A DNA stretch of 64,000 nucleotides, taken from positions 32,490 through 96,489 of the forward strand of contig JAGLZW010000009.1 in the NCBI GenBank assembly GCA_023131225.1, written 5' to 3'. Positions within the stretch are counted from its first letter, which is position 1. Each line of letters opens with the position of its first letter. The position numbers were made by a program, and so were the translations under genes. This document shows, one piece after another, positions 42,639 through 51,538 of this stretch. Source of the stretch: Candidatus Bathyarchaeota archaeon (GTDB lineage: Archaea; Thermoproteota; Bathyarchaeia; Bathyarchaeales; SOJC01). The notes under the pieces were generated by a model. It ran no database searches and had not been told where the DNA came from. It saw only the letters and a program-made list of their open reading frames with translations.

Positions 42639-42806
42639 ATGCCAAAATGTCCAAAATGTGGCGGTGAAGGCAAGATGAGAAAGAGTTGGAAGATGGCTGG
42701 TCGACCTGACAAGCAAGGCAAGAGAACGCAACTTGAAATCGGCCTTTACGACTGCCCGAAATGCGACAAAGCTTTTCGCGTTGTCTTAAGTAAGAAGAAA
42801 ATCTAA
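42639..42806 (+). CDS. Small zinc-ribbon protein
   Basis: The 55-residue protein has two CxxC knuckles: MPKCPKCGGEGKMRKS and IGLYDCPKCDKAFRVVLSKK. One zinc ion is likely bound. GGAGGA at 42626-42631 favours the ATG at 42639 over 42624. Basic residues around the knuckles fit nucleic acid binding; chromatin-linked zinc ribbons of this size are common in archaea. It lies alone between intergenic stretches. Confidence 0.7.
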   Translation: MPKCPKCGGEGKMRKSWKMAGRPDKQGKRTQLEIGLYDCPKCDKAFRVVLSKKKI

Positions 42807-42903
42807 AGCGGCAGTTCACGGTGAAAGCAACTTCAAAGCAAAACTGCTCCATCCGGACTCTAAGCTCCTTCATTTCCCTTTTTTATGTTCTCCATGGATG
42901 TCA

Positions 42904-42915
42904 AGTTTTAAATAC
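42904..42915 (+). promoter_or_regulatory. TATA-like box of the signal peptidase gene
   Basis: The sequence AGTTTTAAATAC lies 54 to 65 bases before the signal peptidase ATG, suiting a transcript with a leader of about 30 bases. Confidence 0.4.
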
Positions 42916-42968
42916 AAGACGGTGAACAAACACAGCAAAACCGCTGTTCATTGTGAGAAGTCGATAGA

Positions 42969-43556
42969 ATGCCAAAGCTTAAACACGTCCTAAAAAATGA
43001 ATACGTAAAATCCCTGATTCTTCTGGCAATAATTCTAGGCAGCATTATTGCTTTCTGGTTTGGCTTAAGAATTTACTTAAGAACTGACTATCCTCTTCTT
43101 GCAGTTGCATCAGGAAGCATGATGCCTACATTGGATGTTGGTGACTTGATAATTGTTCAAGGTGGATTGAATGTAAGCGACATTGTTGCAGCATACGATA
43201 CAGGTGACATAATTGTTTTTAACAAACCAAACAACCCAGATGACCTTATTGTTCACAGAGCCGTGAATATATCTGATAACGCAGGAACCCCGTATATCGT
43301 GACTAAGGGTGATAACAATCCAAGTTCAGATCCTTGGAGAGTCTATGACAGTAACCTTGTAGGCAAAGTTGTGTGGAGCATCCCCTACCTTGGGCATATC
43401 CCTTTGTTTGTCCGCACATCTGAAGGAATGTTAATCATTATCATTTTCATAGTAATCCTAATTCTTCTTGAATTCATAATCCCCCTCGCTAAGGAAAAGA
43501 AAGCGCCAAAACAATCCGAAGAGGAACCCGACGTTTTGGACATAGACTCTTTATAA
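42969..43556 (+). CDS. Signal peptidase I (Sec11-like)
   Basis: This 195-residue membrane protease has an N-terminal anchor (LILLAIILGSIIAFWFGLRI) and the catalytic serine in LLAVASGSMMPTLDVGDLII. The catalytic histidine is in DDLIVHRAVNIS, the form found in archaeal and eukaryotic Sec11 where bacteria have lysine. A C-terminal helix (MLIIIIFIVILILLEFIIPL) follows. It cuts signal peptides outside the membrane, such as those on the PKD and dockerin proteins of this window. The gene lies just upstream of TBP. Confidence 0.92.
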   Translation: MPKLKHVLKNEYVKSLILLAIILGSIIAFWFGLRIYLRTDYPLLAVASGSMMPTLDVGDLIIVQGGLNVSDIVAAYDTGDIIVFNKPNNPDDLIVHRAVNISDNAGTPYIVTKGDNNPSSDPWRVYDSNLVGKVVWSIPYLGHIPLFVRTSEGMLIIIIFIVILILLEFIIPLAKEKKAPKQSEEEPDVLDIDSL

Positions 43557-43570
43557 GGCTTTATATATAG
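43557..43570 (+). promoter_or_regulatory. Promoter (BRE/TATA) of the TBP gene
   Basis: GGCTTTATATATAG starts right after the signal peptidase stop codon, 37 to 50 bases before the TBP ATG. It is a near-ideal archaeal TATA box with purine-free spacing to the start site. Confidence 0.65.
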
Positions 43571-43606
43571 ACATGTGCAACTCTATAGCATTTAAAGGTG
43601 CTATGA

Positions 43607-44167
43607 ATGCCAAAAGTAAATGCCACCATTCGCATCGAAAACGTGGTTGCTTCTGCAACATTAAATCAACGTGTCGATTTAAACGCTGTTGTAAAAGGAT
43701 ATCCTGGTGTGGAGTATAGACCTGAACAATTTCCAGGCTTGGTTTTTCGTCTTAAAAGACCGAAGACAGCCACTCTGATTTTTAACTCTGGAAAGATGGT
43801 CTGCACTGGTGCCAAGTCTGAGAAGGAATCTCGAAGAGCTGTTATGCGAGTGGTCAAGGAATTAAAGGGAAGCGACATAATTATCATAGGCAAACCTGAG
43901 CTGAAAATCCAAAACATTGTAGCCTCAGCAAATCTTGGAGGGCTTATTGATCTGGAGAAAGCAGCCTATATATTGGGAAAAACCATGTACGAGCCAGAGC
44001 AATTCCCAGGGTTGATTTACCGTATGGCAGTGCCTAAGGTTGTCATACTGCTCTTTGCAAGTGGGAAACTTGTTTGCACAGGAGCTAAAAAAGAGCAATA
44101 TGTATATGAAGCTGTTACCAAACTGCACCAAGAGCTTGAAGAAAAGGAACTGATATTTTATGAGTAA
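43607..44167 (+). CDS. tbp: TATA-box-binding protein
   Basis: The 186-residue protein is made of two direct repeats of the saddle fold. Repeat 1 has YRPEQFPGLVFRLKRPK and SGKMVCTGAKSEKES; repeat 2 has YEPEQFPGLIYRMAVPK and SGKLVCTGAKKEQYV. Each begins with the IxNxVAxAxL strand (IRIENVVASATLNQ, IQNIVASANLGGL). It nucleates archaeal transcription initiation with TFB. Length equals that of other archaeal TBPs. The gene has its own strong TATA box. Confidence 0.97.
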   Translation: MPKVNATIRIENVVASATLNQRVDLNAVVKGYPGVEYRPEQFPGLVFRLKRPKTATLIFNSGKMVCTGAKSEKESRRAVMRVVKELKGSDIIIIGKPELKIQNIVASANLGGLIDLEKAAYILGKTMYEPEQFPGLIYRMAVPKVVILLFASGKLVCTGAKKEQYVYEAVTKLHQELEEKELIFYE

Positions 44168-44298
44168 TTAATTGTAGAACACTCAAATATTTTTTCCACC
44201 CTTCTCTATTATGACCATTATGGCTATGTTCAAGAAGAAATGAATACCTAGTTTTGAACCCCCTTGTTGAGAAGCATCCGACAAGCGCGCATCTAGTG

Positions 44299-44922
44299 TT
44301 ATTTTTCTTTTCTCTGCTTCAAAATTGTTTCAAATTCCATGTCTGTTATAGCTCCTACTTCGTATAGCGTTTTTGCCGCTTCCCTTGCTTTTAGCAAATA
44401 GTGCAATGTAATATTGTCTTTTGCTAGTTTTTCTTTTCCCCCTTCTTCTCTATCGATTAAAACCACGGCATCGTTGATTACTCCGCCCTCCGCCCTTATT
44501 GCAGCCGCAGCTTTAAGTAGCGATTTGCCCGAAGTAATCAAATCATCGAGTATCAGAACTTTGTCACCTGGCATCAATATGCCTTCAACTCTGCGTTCTC
44601 TCCCGTGCCTTCGTTGGGTTGGACGAGTGTAGAGGAAAGACTTGTCAAGGTTATAAGCGACAACAGAGGCGAAAGGCATGCCAGCTGTGGGAATTCCAGC
44701 TATTCGCTTGAATTTCTTGATTCCGACATTGTTTTTTACGAGTTTAACGTAGAAGTCACAAATTTCGCGGAAGGCATCAGGAAAACTTGGCACAATGCGA
44801 AGGTCGATGTAGTAGGGGCTTATTTTTCCACTTGTGAGCTTGAAGGCGCCGAATTTCAATGCGCCAATTTTGAAGAGTACTCGGCAAAGCTGTTCTTTCA
44901 TCGGTTCTATTTTTACGGTCAT
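44299..44922 (-). CDS. pyrE: Orotate phosphoribosyltransferase
   Basis: The 207-residue protein has the PRPP-binding signature DKVLILDDLITSGKSLLKAA, and earlier KFGAFKLTSGKISPYYIDLR and RIAGIPTAGMPFASVVAYNL. It converts orotate and PRPP to OMP in pyrimidine synthesis. Its start overlaps the stop of the upstream beta-lactamase-fold gene by 4 bases (44919-44922), so the two are translated together. Confidence 0.93.
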   Translation of the reverse strand: MTVKIEPMKEQLCRVLFKIGALKFGAFKLTSGKISPYYIDLRIVPSFPDAFREICDFYVKLVKNNVGIKKFKRIAGIPTAGMPFASVVAYNLDKSFLYTRPTQRRHGRERRVEGILMPGDKVLILDDLITSGKSLLKAAAAIRAEGGVINDAVVLIDREEGGKEKLAKDNITLHYLLKAREAAKTLYEVGAITDMEFETILKQRKEK

Positions 44923-45620
44923 TTTCTTCGTTCCTTTCCAACGATGTAAACGTTACCTTTCTCAGCTACCAGACACTTTACTTTTGACATTTCTTTCGAC
45001 AATATTTCGCAGAACCTGTTCAAGTCAGCTTTTGAAGCTGTGTGGTATGGTACCGCAACTTTTGGCTTTACAAGTTTCACTATTTCTGTTGCTGTCTCGG
45101 GCGACGTGCCAGGTGCTATGCCGACTGTACAAAAGACAATGTCTGGTTTCTGTTCGTTGCCTATGTCTTTTAGTTCTGGAAAGGGCAAGCTGTCCGCTGT
45201 GTGGAAGATGTTGACGCTATCTTCACTGGTTATTATGAATGTGATTGGCGTGGTTGCAGGCGGGTGATTGCACATTTCAGCTCTTACAGTTACATTGTCT
45301 ATTTTTGTTTCTGTTCCAGGTCTCATTTCCTGCAGCTTTTCAGCTGGGATTGAAACACCGAGCTTTTTTATGGATGTGGGGTCAGCGAATATTTGGCATT
45401 GGGTTCTTTCTTGCATCTTCCTTATTAGGGGGCTATCCAGATGGTCGTAGTGTTCATGGGTGATGAGAATGGCGTCTATGGCTGTGAAGTCCTTGGCGTT
45501 TACGTCCACAGGGTCTATTACAAATATTTTAGTTGGTGTTCTTATGGTGACACCTGCATAGTTGTTAAACCATTTGAAGGCTATTTCATTTTTTTCTGGA
45601 ACCGTTTTTTCTATTGACAT
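44919..45620 (-). CDS. Metallo-beta-lactamase-fold hydrolase
   Basis: The 233-residue protein has the metal-binding HxHxDH motif as LITHEHYDHLDSPLIRK, with AEMCNHPPA, NIFHTADSLPFP and the late VAVPYHTASK supplying further ligands. This is the UPF0173/UlaG-like branch of beta-lactamase-fold enzymes. It precedes and overlaps pyrE, but no pyrimidine role is established for it. Confidence 0.82.
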   Translation of the reverse strand: MSIEKTVPEKNEIAFKWFNNYAGVTIRTPTKIFVIDPVDVNAKDFTAIDAILITHEHYDHLDSPLIRKMQERTQCQIFADPTSIKKLGVSIPAEKLQEMRPGTETKIDNVTVRAEMCNHPPATTPITFIITSEDSVNIFHTADSLPFPELKDIGNEQKPDIVFCTVGIAPGTSPETATEIVKLVKPKVAVPYHTASKADLNRFCEILSKEMSKVKCLVAEKGNVYIVGKERRK

Positions 45621-45753
45621 GGAAATACTCCTCCATAATTGGTATGTGTTTTTGGTTAAAAGAACTTATGCTGACAATTTCTGTCTCACATAGTCTTCGA
45701 TAGGCTTAAAAGCTGTAGTCCTCAACTGTTCCTTCACTTGGAGTACCGTTTCC

Positions 45754-47019
45754 ATGGTAGATGTATGGCTTCCTTACGACAAGACAGAGGTTTGTGCACG
45801 CATTCCCACCCGCAACTTCCTCGGAGCCATAGAACCAAAAGAAAAACCTGGAGTACCAGATGCAAAAGCTGAGATTTTACGAGCTTTAAATGAGCCGATT
45901 GGTTCTAGACCCTTAAATGAAATAATAGAGCAAGGTAGCAGAGTTGCAATAGTTGTAGACGATGTTACTCGACCTGCCCCAAGTCACTTGATAATTCCTC
46001 CCCTTCTGGAAAAGCTAAACCTACTCGGCGTCAAAGACGAAGATATTACCATAATCTTCGGATGCGGCACCCACAGAGCCGTTAAACTCGACGAGGCAAG
46101 AGAACTTCTAAGCGAAGATGTAGTAAACCGTGTCAAAACCATAAGCCATGACTGCCACGCTAAAGATCACGTTTACATGGGAACAGCCAAGAAATTTGGA
46201 ACGAAAGTTTTTGTTAACAAAACTTTCGCGGAAGCGGATGTACGAATTCTAACGGGCGACGTTGAAATGCACTATTACGCGGGTTTTGGCGGCGGCAGAA
46301 AAAGCGTTTTGCCTGGCGTCAGCAGCGCCAAAACAATTCAACACAACCATGCCATGCTTTTGCATCCCCAAGCCAGAACTAGCATTCTGAATGGGAATCC
46401 AGTCCACGAAGACATGGTTGAAGCCGCAAGGCTGGCAAAGGTTGATTTTATTTTGAATGTAGTGACAAACAACAAAGGCGAAATTGTGAAAGCGTTTGCC
46501 GGTGATTTGGAGCAAGCCTTCTACGAAGGCGTGAAACTGGTTGAGGAAATCTGCAAGGTGCCAATTGACCGTCGTGCAGATATAGCCATAGTTAGTCCTG
46601 GTGGGCACCCCGCAGACATCAACTTCTTCCAAGCATACAAAGCAGTTGACAATGTCTTGGACAGTGTCAAGCGTGGCGGCGTCATTGTCCTAGTCGCTGA
46701 GTGCCCTGAAGGCTATGGAAACGAAGTGTTTTATGAGTGGATGGTGAAGTTTGAAGATCTGAAGTCCATGGAGAAGGAAATTAAGAAACGCTTCGTTATC
46801 GGTGGGCACAAGGCTTACTATTTATTAAAAGCTTTGCAGAAAGCGCAGATTATTCTTGTTTCAACGATGCCTGATTATTATGCAGTCAACGTTTTTAGAC
46901 TTAAAACGGCGAGGGCCTTGAATGATGCTCTACGTGATGCTTTTGACATTGCAGGTAAAAATGCTAAAGTTTGGGCAATTCCTTATGGCCACGTGACTTT
47001 TCCGTTAGTGAAGAGTTAG
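45754..47019 (+). CDS. larA: LarA-family nickel-pincer racemase (lactate racemase-like)
   Basis: The 421-residue protein has the LarA landmarks: VAIVVDDVTRPAPSHLIIPP, GCGTHRAVKLDEA, MEMHYYAGFGGGRKSVLPGV-type segments (GDVEMHYYAGFGGGRKSVLP) and the lysine of the pincer site in the FGGGRKS stretch. The C-terminal domain starts at IVSPGGHPADINFFQAYKAV. LarA isomerises 2-hydroxy acids using a nickel-pincer nucleotide made by LarB, LarC and LarE, none of which is in the window. Other family members act on other hydroxy acids. Confidence 0.88.
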   Translation: MVDVWLPYDKTEVCARIPTRNFLGAIEPKEKPGVPDAKAEILRALNEPIGSRPLNEIIEQGSRVAIVVDDVTRPAPSHLIIPPLLEKLNLLGVKDEDITIIFGCGTHRAVKLDEARELLSEDVVNRVKTISHDCHAKDHVYMGTAKKFGTKVFVNKTFAEADVRILTGDVEMHYYAGFGGGRKSVLPGVSSAKTIQHNHAMLLHPQARTSILNGNPVHEDMVEAARLAKVDFILNVVTNNKGEIVKAFAGDLEQAFYEGVKLVEEICKVPIDRRADIAIVSPGGHPADINFFQAYKAVDNVLDSVKRGGVIVLVAECPEGYGNEVFYEWMVKFEDLKSMEKEIKKRFVIGGHKAYYLLKALQKAQIILVSTMPDYYAVNVFRLKTARALNDALRDAFDIAGKNAKVWAIPYGHVTFPLVKS

Positions 47020-47090
47020 TTGCGTAGGCTATGTTTGCTGCAACATGTGAAACAAATCCAAATACTATGCGCACAACAAGATGAAATCCC

Positions 47091-48017
47091 ATGAATGCCA
47101 CTACTGTGCAAACAATAGTTCCTATTTTTCTTCTAATAGGAGCTGGTTTCCTTTCTAGAAGGATGGGGATTTTGAAATCGGGCGATGAACGGGTGCTCAG
47201 CGCCTACGTATACTATTTTGCATTGCCTGCCTTATTTTTCATCAATATGGTTGAAATAGAATTTACTTCAGAGATTCTCATGTTCATGTCTGCGGGAATT
47301 GTCCCTATCTTTATTGTATTAGCAATTTACACAGTTCTTTACTTCGCATTCAGGTTTCCAAAAAATAGTCTTTACCTTCTTATTTTAAGTACTATTTTTG
47401 GCAGCCTAGCCTTCTTTGGCATACCATTCGTAACATTTGCTTTTCCGACGGAGGGAGAACGTCTGGCAACTTTGTCAGCAGCTTCCATTTCTATAGTGAG
47501 CGTCATCACGTCTCTCTCTATCCTTGAGATGTATAGACTTGAGAAATCCACAAAATGGGAAGCAATAAAACATGTTGCTAGAAGGCTTTCAAAAAACCCA
47601 TTAATCATATCAATAGTGTCGGGCATTCTGCTATCGCTTACTAGAATAGAAATCCCAGCCCCCATTTCAACATCCTTACACATGCTAGGAGGCACCACGT
47701 CCACTGTGGCCATCTTTATGCTTGGAGTTTTTCTTTACGGAAGGAAGTATACAAACATATCAAAAGCCTTCAAGCTGAGCCTGCTGAGAATAGTATTCCT
47801 ACCAGGAATAGCTCTTTTAACCACTGGACTGCTTGGCCTGACTGGTGTGGAAAGCTCAGTATTGGTAATTATGCATGGTATGCCCATTGCCATTTCTATG
47901 ATCATTCTCAGCGAGCGTTATGATTTTTATAAAGAAACAATCGCTTCCTTAATCCTGGTCTCCTCGCTTGGAGCAGCACTATATCTAAATTTGTGGCTTT
48001 TGTTGTTGGGCCATTAG
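47091..48017 (+). CDS. AEC-family transporter
   Basis: The 308-residue protein has about ten membrane helices in two inverted halves, typical of the auxin efflux carrier/bile acid-like fold: TVQTIVPIFLLIGAGFLSRR at the start, YVYYFALPALFFINMVE and GIPFVTFAFPTEGERLA. The second half has GILLSLTRIEIPAPISTSLH and GTTSTVAIFMLGVFLYGRK. Such carriers move malate, lactate or other organic anions. Placement 71 bases after larA suggests a carrier for a hydroxy acid. Confidence 0.82.
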   Translation: MNATTVQTIVPIFLLIGAGFLSRRMGILKSGDERVLSAYVYYFALPALFFINMVEIEFTSEILMFMSAGIVPIFIVLAIYTVLYFAFRFPKNSLYLLILSTIFGSLAFFGIPFVTFAFPTEGERLATLSAASISIVSVITSLSILEMYRLEKSTKWEAIKHVARRLSKNPLIISIVSGILLSLTRIEIPAPISTSLHMLGGTTSTVAIFMLGVFLYGRKYTNISKAFKLSLLRIVFLPGIALLTTGLLGLTGVESSVLVIMHGMPIAISMIILSERYDFYKETIASLILVSSLGAALYLNLWLLLLGH

Positions 48018-48048
48018 TAGAAATATTGGCGTTCGCTAGCATAAAGAA

Positions 48049-49029
48049 TTATCTTATTCTTAGTTCCTCAATTTCAGAGGCATCTGGAGCGGGAACAATG
48101 ACTGATTTATCCATCTTTTCTCTACCAAACTTAACTAGCGCTTCTCCCAGTTTTATGTCAGAGTAACGTAGAGTCAAAGCTGCTGCTTTCCTTTCAGCCT
48201 TTCTTGTTTTCGGTCCTTGCAGCAAAGTGATGGGACTACCGCAGTCAGGAACTTCGAAGCAATAATCGTTCTTTCCTCTCATTCGCTCTAGTTGTTTATT
48301 TTCAGTTTCATTTCTTCCGACGATTATCTTGTTCTTTCCAAACCTGAAATGTCTCCCTATCTTCAACAGGTTAATGTCTTTAATCCCAACTTTTTTCTTG
48401 TGTTTAAATAAATCTCTGATTTTTGCTGCAAATTCCTTGTAGGTTAGTAAACAACCACCTGCGGGACATGGGTAATTTTTAATGCCGAACTCTTTAGTAA
48501 GTTTGATCTGTTTCTTTCTCGATCTACCGCTAATATCAAGCAGTTTTTCTCTATTAGCCCATCCTTTTTTTTCCGCTTCGGTTTCGGGTAGCAACTTCGC
48601 AGACAAAGGCCTCAAAATTTTTCCTTCTAAACCTGCTTCTTTTTCAATGACACTCAACGCTTTTCTGTGCTGGGACATAGGTCTTTCGTTAAGGACTTCT
48701 CCGGTGAAAAGGAACAAGGCACCGATTTCTTCGGCGTATTTTTTAGCTTTTTTGAACATGAATATTCTGCAGTCAATGCAGGGGTTCATGTTCTTTCCGT
48801 AACCATACTTGGGGTTCCTCAATATCTTAAGATAGTCTTCACCTACATTCATTATCTTAAGTGGTATTTCGAGTTGTTCTGCTATTCCAGCGGCGCCACA
48901 TCCACTTTTTCCGCAAAGACAGAATGGGGAGATGAAGTTTACTGCCACAACATCTATTCCCTGCTCTTGGATTAGCTTCACTGCTAATATGCTGTCTAAA
49001 CCGCCGGACAGCAACGCTAAGGCTTTCAT
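48049..49029 (-). CDS. ThiI/MnmA-like PP-loop sulfurtransferase with C-terminal DUF814-type part
   Basis: In this 326-residue protein the PP-loop ALLSGGLDSILAVKLI binds ATP. Later NPCIDCRIFMFKKAKKYAEE and NYPCPAGGCLLTYKEF give paired cysteines suited to sulfur transfer or a metal cluster. The C-terminal part (LLKIGRHFRFGKNKIIVGRN, then PDCGSPITLLQGPK) matches the NFACT-R-like domain found in such proteins. It probably thiolates a tRNA uridine. The exact position is not fixed. Confidence 0.8.
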   Translation of the reverse strand: MKALALLSGGLDSILAVKLIQEQGIDVVAVNFISPFCLCGKSGCGAAGIAEQLEIPLKIMNVGEDYLKILRNPKYGYGKNMNPCIDCRIFMFKKAKKYAEEIGALFLFTGEVLNERPMSQHRKALSVIEKEAGLEGKILRPLSAKLLPETEAEKKGWANREKLLDISGRSRKKQIKLTKEFGIKNYPCPAGGCLLTYKEFAAKIRDLFKHKKKVGIKDINLLKIGRHFRFGKNKIIVGRNETENKQLERMRGKNDYCFEVPDCGSPITLLQGPKTRKAERKAAALTLRYSDIKLGEALVKFGREKMDKSVIVPAPDASEIEELRIR

Positions 49030-49129
49030 ACTGAACCTTCTAGGTCTTCATCCATTCCTATGGGTTCTGTAAACATATATGTAGTGTGTGAAGCCAAAAC
49101 ATTTAACTTTCATGTGTGTTGCCTAAAAA

Positions 49130-49630
49130 TTGGCGAGGAAACAGCAATTGCAGACAACTTTCACACTGCGACCGTTTGAACCTGGAGACCTCGAAAAGGT
49201 CATTCAGATAAACCGTGTCTGCCTACCTGAGAACTATTCAACCTATTTCTTCATGGACATTTATGAGCGGTATCCAGCTACTTTCATTGTGGCTGAGCAG
49301 GGGCACAACATTGTAGGGTATATTATGTGTAGAATTGAAACAGGCTTTTTGAGTTTTGGCCTATTTAGCATTTCCAAGAAGGGTCATGTGGTTTCCGTTG
49401 CAGTGTTACCGGAATTTCAACGTAAAGGCGTAGGCATTGCTCTTACGAAGGAGGCGATGAAGAATATGCGTTTGTATAAAGCGAAGGAATGTTATTTGGA
49501 AGTGAGAGTTAGCAATGTCCCAGCAGCAAGTATGTACAAGAAGCTAGGGCTTCAAGTTGTCAGGACGGCGCGTAGGTACTACGCTGATGGAGAAAATGCT
49601 TATGTTATGGCGAAGAAGCTAAAGAAATGA
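49130..49630 (+). CDS. RimI-like GNAT N-acetyltransferase
   Basis: The 166-residue protein starts at TTG 49130. GNAT motif A is clear: VVSVAVLPEFQRKGVGIALT, followed by YLEVRVSNVPAASMYKKLG and a late tyrosine cluster ARRYYADGENAYVMA. It fits archaeal RimI/Ard1 N-terminal acetyltransferases, which acetylate many protein N-termini. Upstream FTLRPFEPGDLEKVIQINRV is the usual opening. Confidence 0.87.
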   Translation: MARKQQLQTTFTLRPFEPGDLEKVIQINRVCLPENYSTYFFMDIYERYPATFIVAEQGHNIVGYIMCRIETGFLSFGLFSISKKGHVVSVAVLPEFQRKGVGIALTKEAMKNMRLYKAKECYLEVRVSNVPAASMYKKLGLQVVRTARRYYADGENAYVMAKKLKK

Positions 49631-49718
49631 AACGTTTGACTAATATTTCATAGATGTGTTTCGTGCTTCATTTAGAAAGAAGTCATTAAGCTCACAAACT
49701 TGAAAACACACGCTTTAG

Positions 49719-49727
49719 CATATATAC
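49719..49727 (+). promoter_or_regulatory. TATA-like box of the CYTH gene
   Basis: TTTAGCATATATACTAC lies about 50 to 60 bases before the ATG at 49778, a good archaeal TATA match. Confidence 0.45.
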
Positions 49728-49777
49728 TACTGCAATCAAGAAATCGTAACTAGCCAGAAATCTAATGGGGAAAGAAT

Positions 49778-50311
49778 ATGTCTTCCAAATGCACAGGAGT
49801 TCAACATAGAATGGTCGAGTTGAAAGCTAAAGCAGATGATTTAGCCATTGTCCGAGACAGCCTTGTTCAATATGGCGCTGAGCAAGTGGGTGTTTTTCAT
49901 CAGATTGACACTTATTACAAGGTTCCGAAGGGTAGGTTGAAGTTGCGGGAGGTGGAGGGCGAAACTGGCGCTGAACTGATCTATTATGAACGAGAAAACG
50001 TTGCCGAGCCAAAGAGAAGTTCTGTTTTCATTCTTAAAATTCTTCAGCCTCAAATCTTTAAACAAATTCTTGAGCGAATCATAAAGGTTAAAGTTATGGT
50101 GGACAAAGTTAGAGAAATTTACGTTTATGAAGGTGTTCAGATTCATTTAGACACTGTCAAAGGCTTAGGTTCTTTCATAGAATTTGAATGCGTAACTTCC
50201 GAAGATTCAGAGCAACAGAAAAAAGACTTGCTCAAGTTGGAGAAACTCCGAGGACAGCTAAACATTGGCTCAAAACGTTTAGAAGGGCTTTCCTACAGCG
50301 ACTTAATTTGA
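49778..50311 (+). CDS. CYTH-domain protein (class IV adenylate cyclase/ThTPase-like)
   Basis: The 177-residue protein has the ExExK-type start as MVELKAKADDLAIVRDSLVQ, and HQIDTYYKVPKGRLKLREVE supplies the second strand with conserved K-L-R. ELIYYERENVAEPKRSSVFI and LDTVKGLGSFIEFECVT complete the tunnel fold. Family members make cAMP or cleave triphosphates such as ThTP or inorganic PPPi. The activity here cannot be decided. GGGGAAAG precedes the ATG at 49778. Confidence 0.82.
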   Translation: MSSKCTGVQHRMVELKAKADDLAIVRDSLVQYGAEQVGVFHQIDTYYKVPKGRLKLREVEGETGAELIYYERENVAEPKRSSVFILKILQPQIFKQILERIIKVKVMVDKVREIYVYEGVQIHLDTVKGLGSFIEFECVTSEDSEQQKKDLLKLEKLRGQLNIGSKRLEGLSYSDLI

Positions 50312-50763
50312 TATCTCAACCATCGTTCTTCTCTTTCGTTCATCCAATTCACAAGCTGTAACATGCTCTTCGCAAAGCTCAGAACACCACCCAGAATAAA
50401 TATAGAGAGAAAGAAGCGCAGGTCAACCATCAGGTCAACCTGCTCTATGGTGACATTAATTATGCCTGTATCTAGAATGCAAACAAAGTAAAACACAATC
50501 ATCAAAGAATTTGCTATGCTAAAAACGTGTTGAATAATCGTGCCTTTAGCTAGTTCAATAAAGAATGTAAAGACTAGAAATAGCACAATCAAGGTTGTGA
50601 AGCCTGTTTGATAGCTATAAATGCCTTTAAGGGGAATAATTAACTTTGAAAAGATAGAGAAGAGAATGTAGCCAATCGCTACTTTAAGCAAAGCTTTAGA
50701 GAAGCGTGACAGAAAATCCCTCATCGTGAACTTATCGTCTTTTTCCTTTTTCACCTTATCCAT
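50293..50763 (-). CDS. Membrane protein, third gene of a membrane-protein operon
   Basis: The 156-residue protein has about four membrane helices (LLKVAIGYILFSIFSKLIIP, FTTLIVLFLVFTFFIELAKG, ANSLMIVFYFVCILDTGI, LRFFLSIFILGGVLSFAKSM) and short charged ends. No family is recognised. Its start overlaps the previous gene by 8 bases. It may form a complex with the two proteins encoded upstream. Confidence 0.55.
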   Translation of the reverse strand: MDKVKKEKDDKFTMRDFLSRFSKALLKVAIGYILFSIFSKLIIPLKGIYSYQTGFTTLIVLFLVFTFFIELAKGTIIQHVFSIANSLMIVFYFVCILDTGIINVTIEQVDLMVDLRFFLSIFILGGVLSFAKSMLQLVNWMNEREERWLRYQIKSL

Positions 50764-51532
50764 GGTTTATCACCATAGGACCATATCTGAACATCTCCGT
50801 TTCAACGTAAATACGAATTTGCCCTCGTTCTGTCGCCATCGCCGCGTTAACTAGTGTTTCAATCTCACCATAGTACATGGCATTGGATGGGGCATCTACA
50901 GAAACCGCACTCTCCCCTAGTAGCTGATGTCTATCATTGAGTATCTCGATTCGAATAGCCCCACTTACGTTGAAGTAGAGCGAATGGTTTTCGAAGTTGA
51001 TTGGCACATTTACTCTCAGATATGTGCTGTTGTACGTGTTGTATTCAGGCTCGCCAGCTGTAAAATTGAAAAGTGGTGCACCCCAAGGTATTGTCGTGTT
51101 AGCTTCGAATCCAAACGGTATCAAGTTGGCATAATTTAACTGGATTGAACCGGAAAGGGTGAAGTTCGAGTCGTTGAAGAGATAATGTTCTTGTATCATT
51201 ATTTCGTTTAGGTTGAAGCTAATATTGTGAAAGATGGTTGCGCTGTTTTGAGGAGGAACTTGTTCTATGTAAGTGGTGGCTTCTGAAATTCGCTTATTTT
51301 CATAGTCTGTGATGAGTGTAGTGATGTTCAGTCCGGCAATATTGTAGTAGCCGTTGTTGTCAAAGATAATTGGCAATGTTATCGTGCAGTTTTCTTCTGT
51401 AGAATTCATAATTGGTTCGCCGAAGTCTACCCGAATTAAAGTGACAGAATAGACGCATGTGACAGCAAAAGCAAGGGCTATTATCCAGAAAAAACGTACA
51501 GCCCAACTAAGCGCCCGCAATGGCACGTTCAT
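50756..51532 (-). CDS. Membrane-anchored extracellular protein
   Basis: In this 258-residue protein one N-terminal helix (WAVRFFWIIALAFAVTCVYS) is followed by a long beta-rich region with many N-x-S/T sites (e.g. NITTLITDYENK, NSTEENCTITL, FNLNEIMI). No cytoplasmic domain is predicted beyond a few residues. It looks like an outward-facing anchored protein of arrestin- or LEA-2-like beta-sandwich type. It is flanked on both sides by membrane genes of the same strand. Confidence 0.55.
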   Translation of the reverse strand: MNVPLRALSWAVRFFWIIALAFAVTCVYSVTLIRVDFGEPIMNSTEENCTITLPIIFDNNGYYNIAGLNITTLITDYENKRISEATTYIEQVPPQNSATIFHNISFNLNEIMIQEHYLFNDSNFTLSGSIQLNYANLIPFGFEANTTIPWGAPLFNFTAGEPEYNTYNSTYLRVNVPINFENHSLYFNVSGAIRIEILNDRHQLLGESAVSVDAPSNAMYYGEIETLVNAAMATERGQIRIYVETEMFRYGPMVINHG

Positions 51533-51538
51533 TTGGGC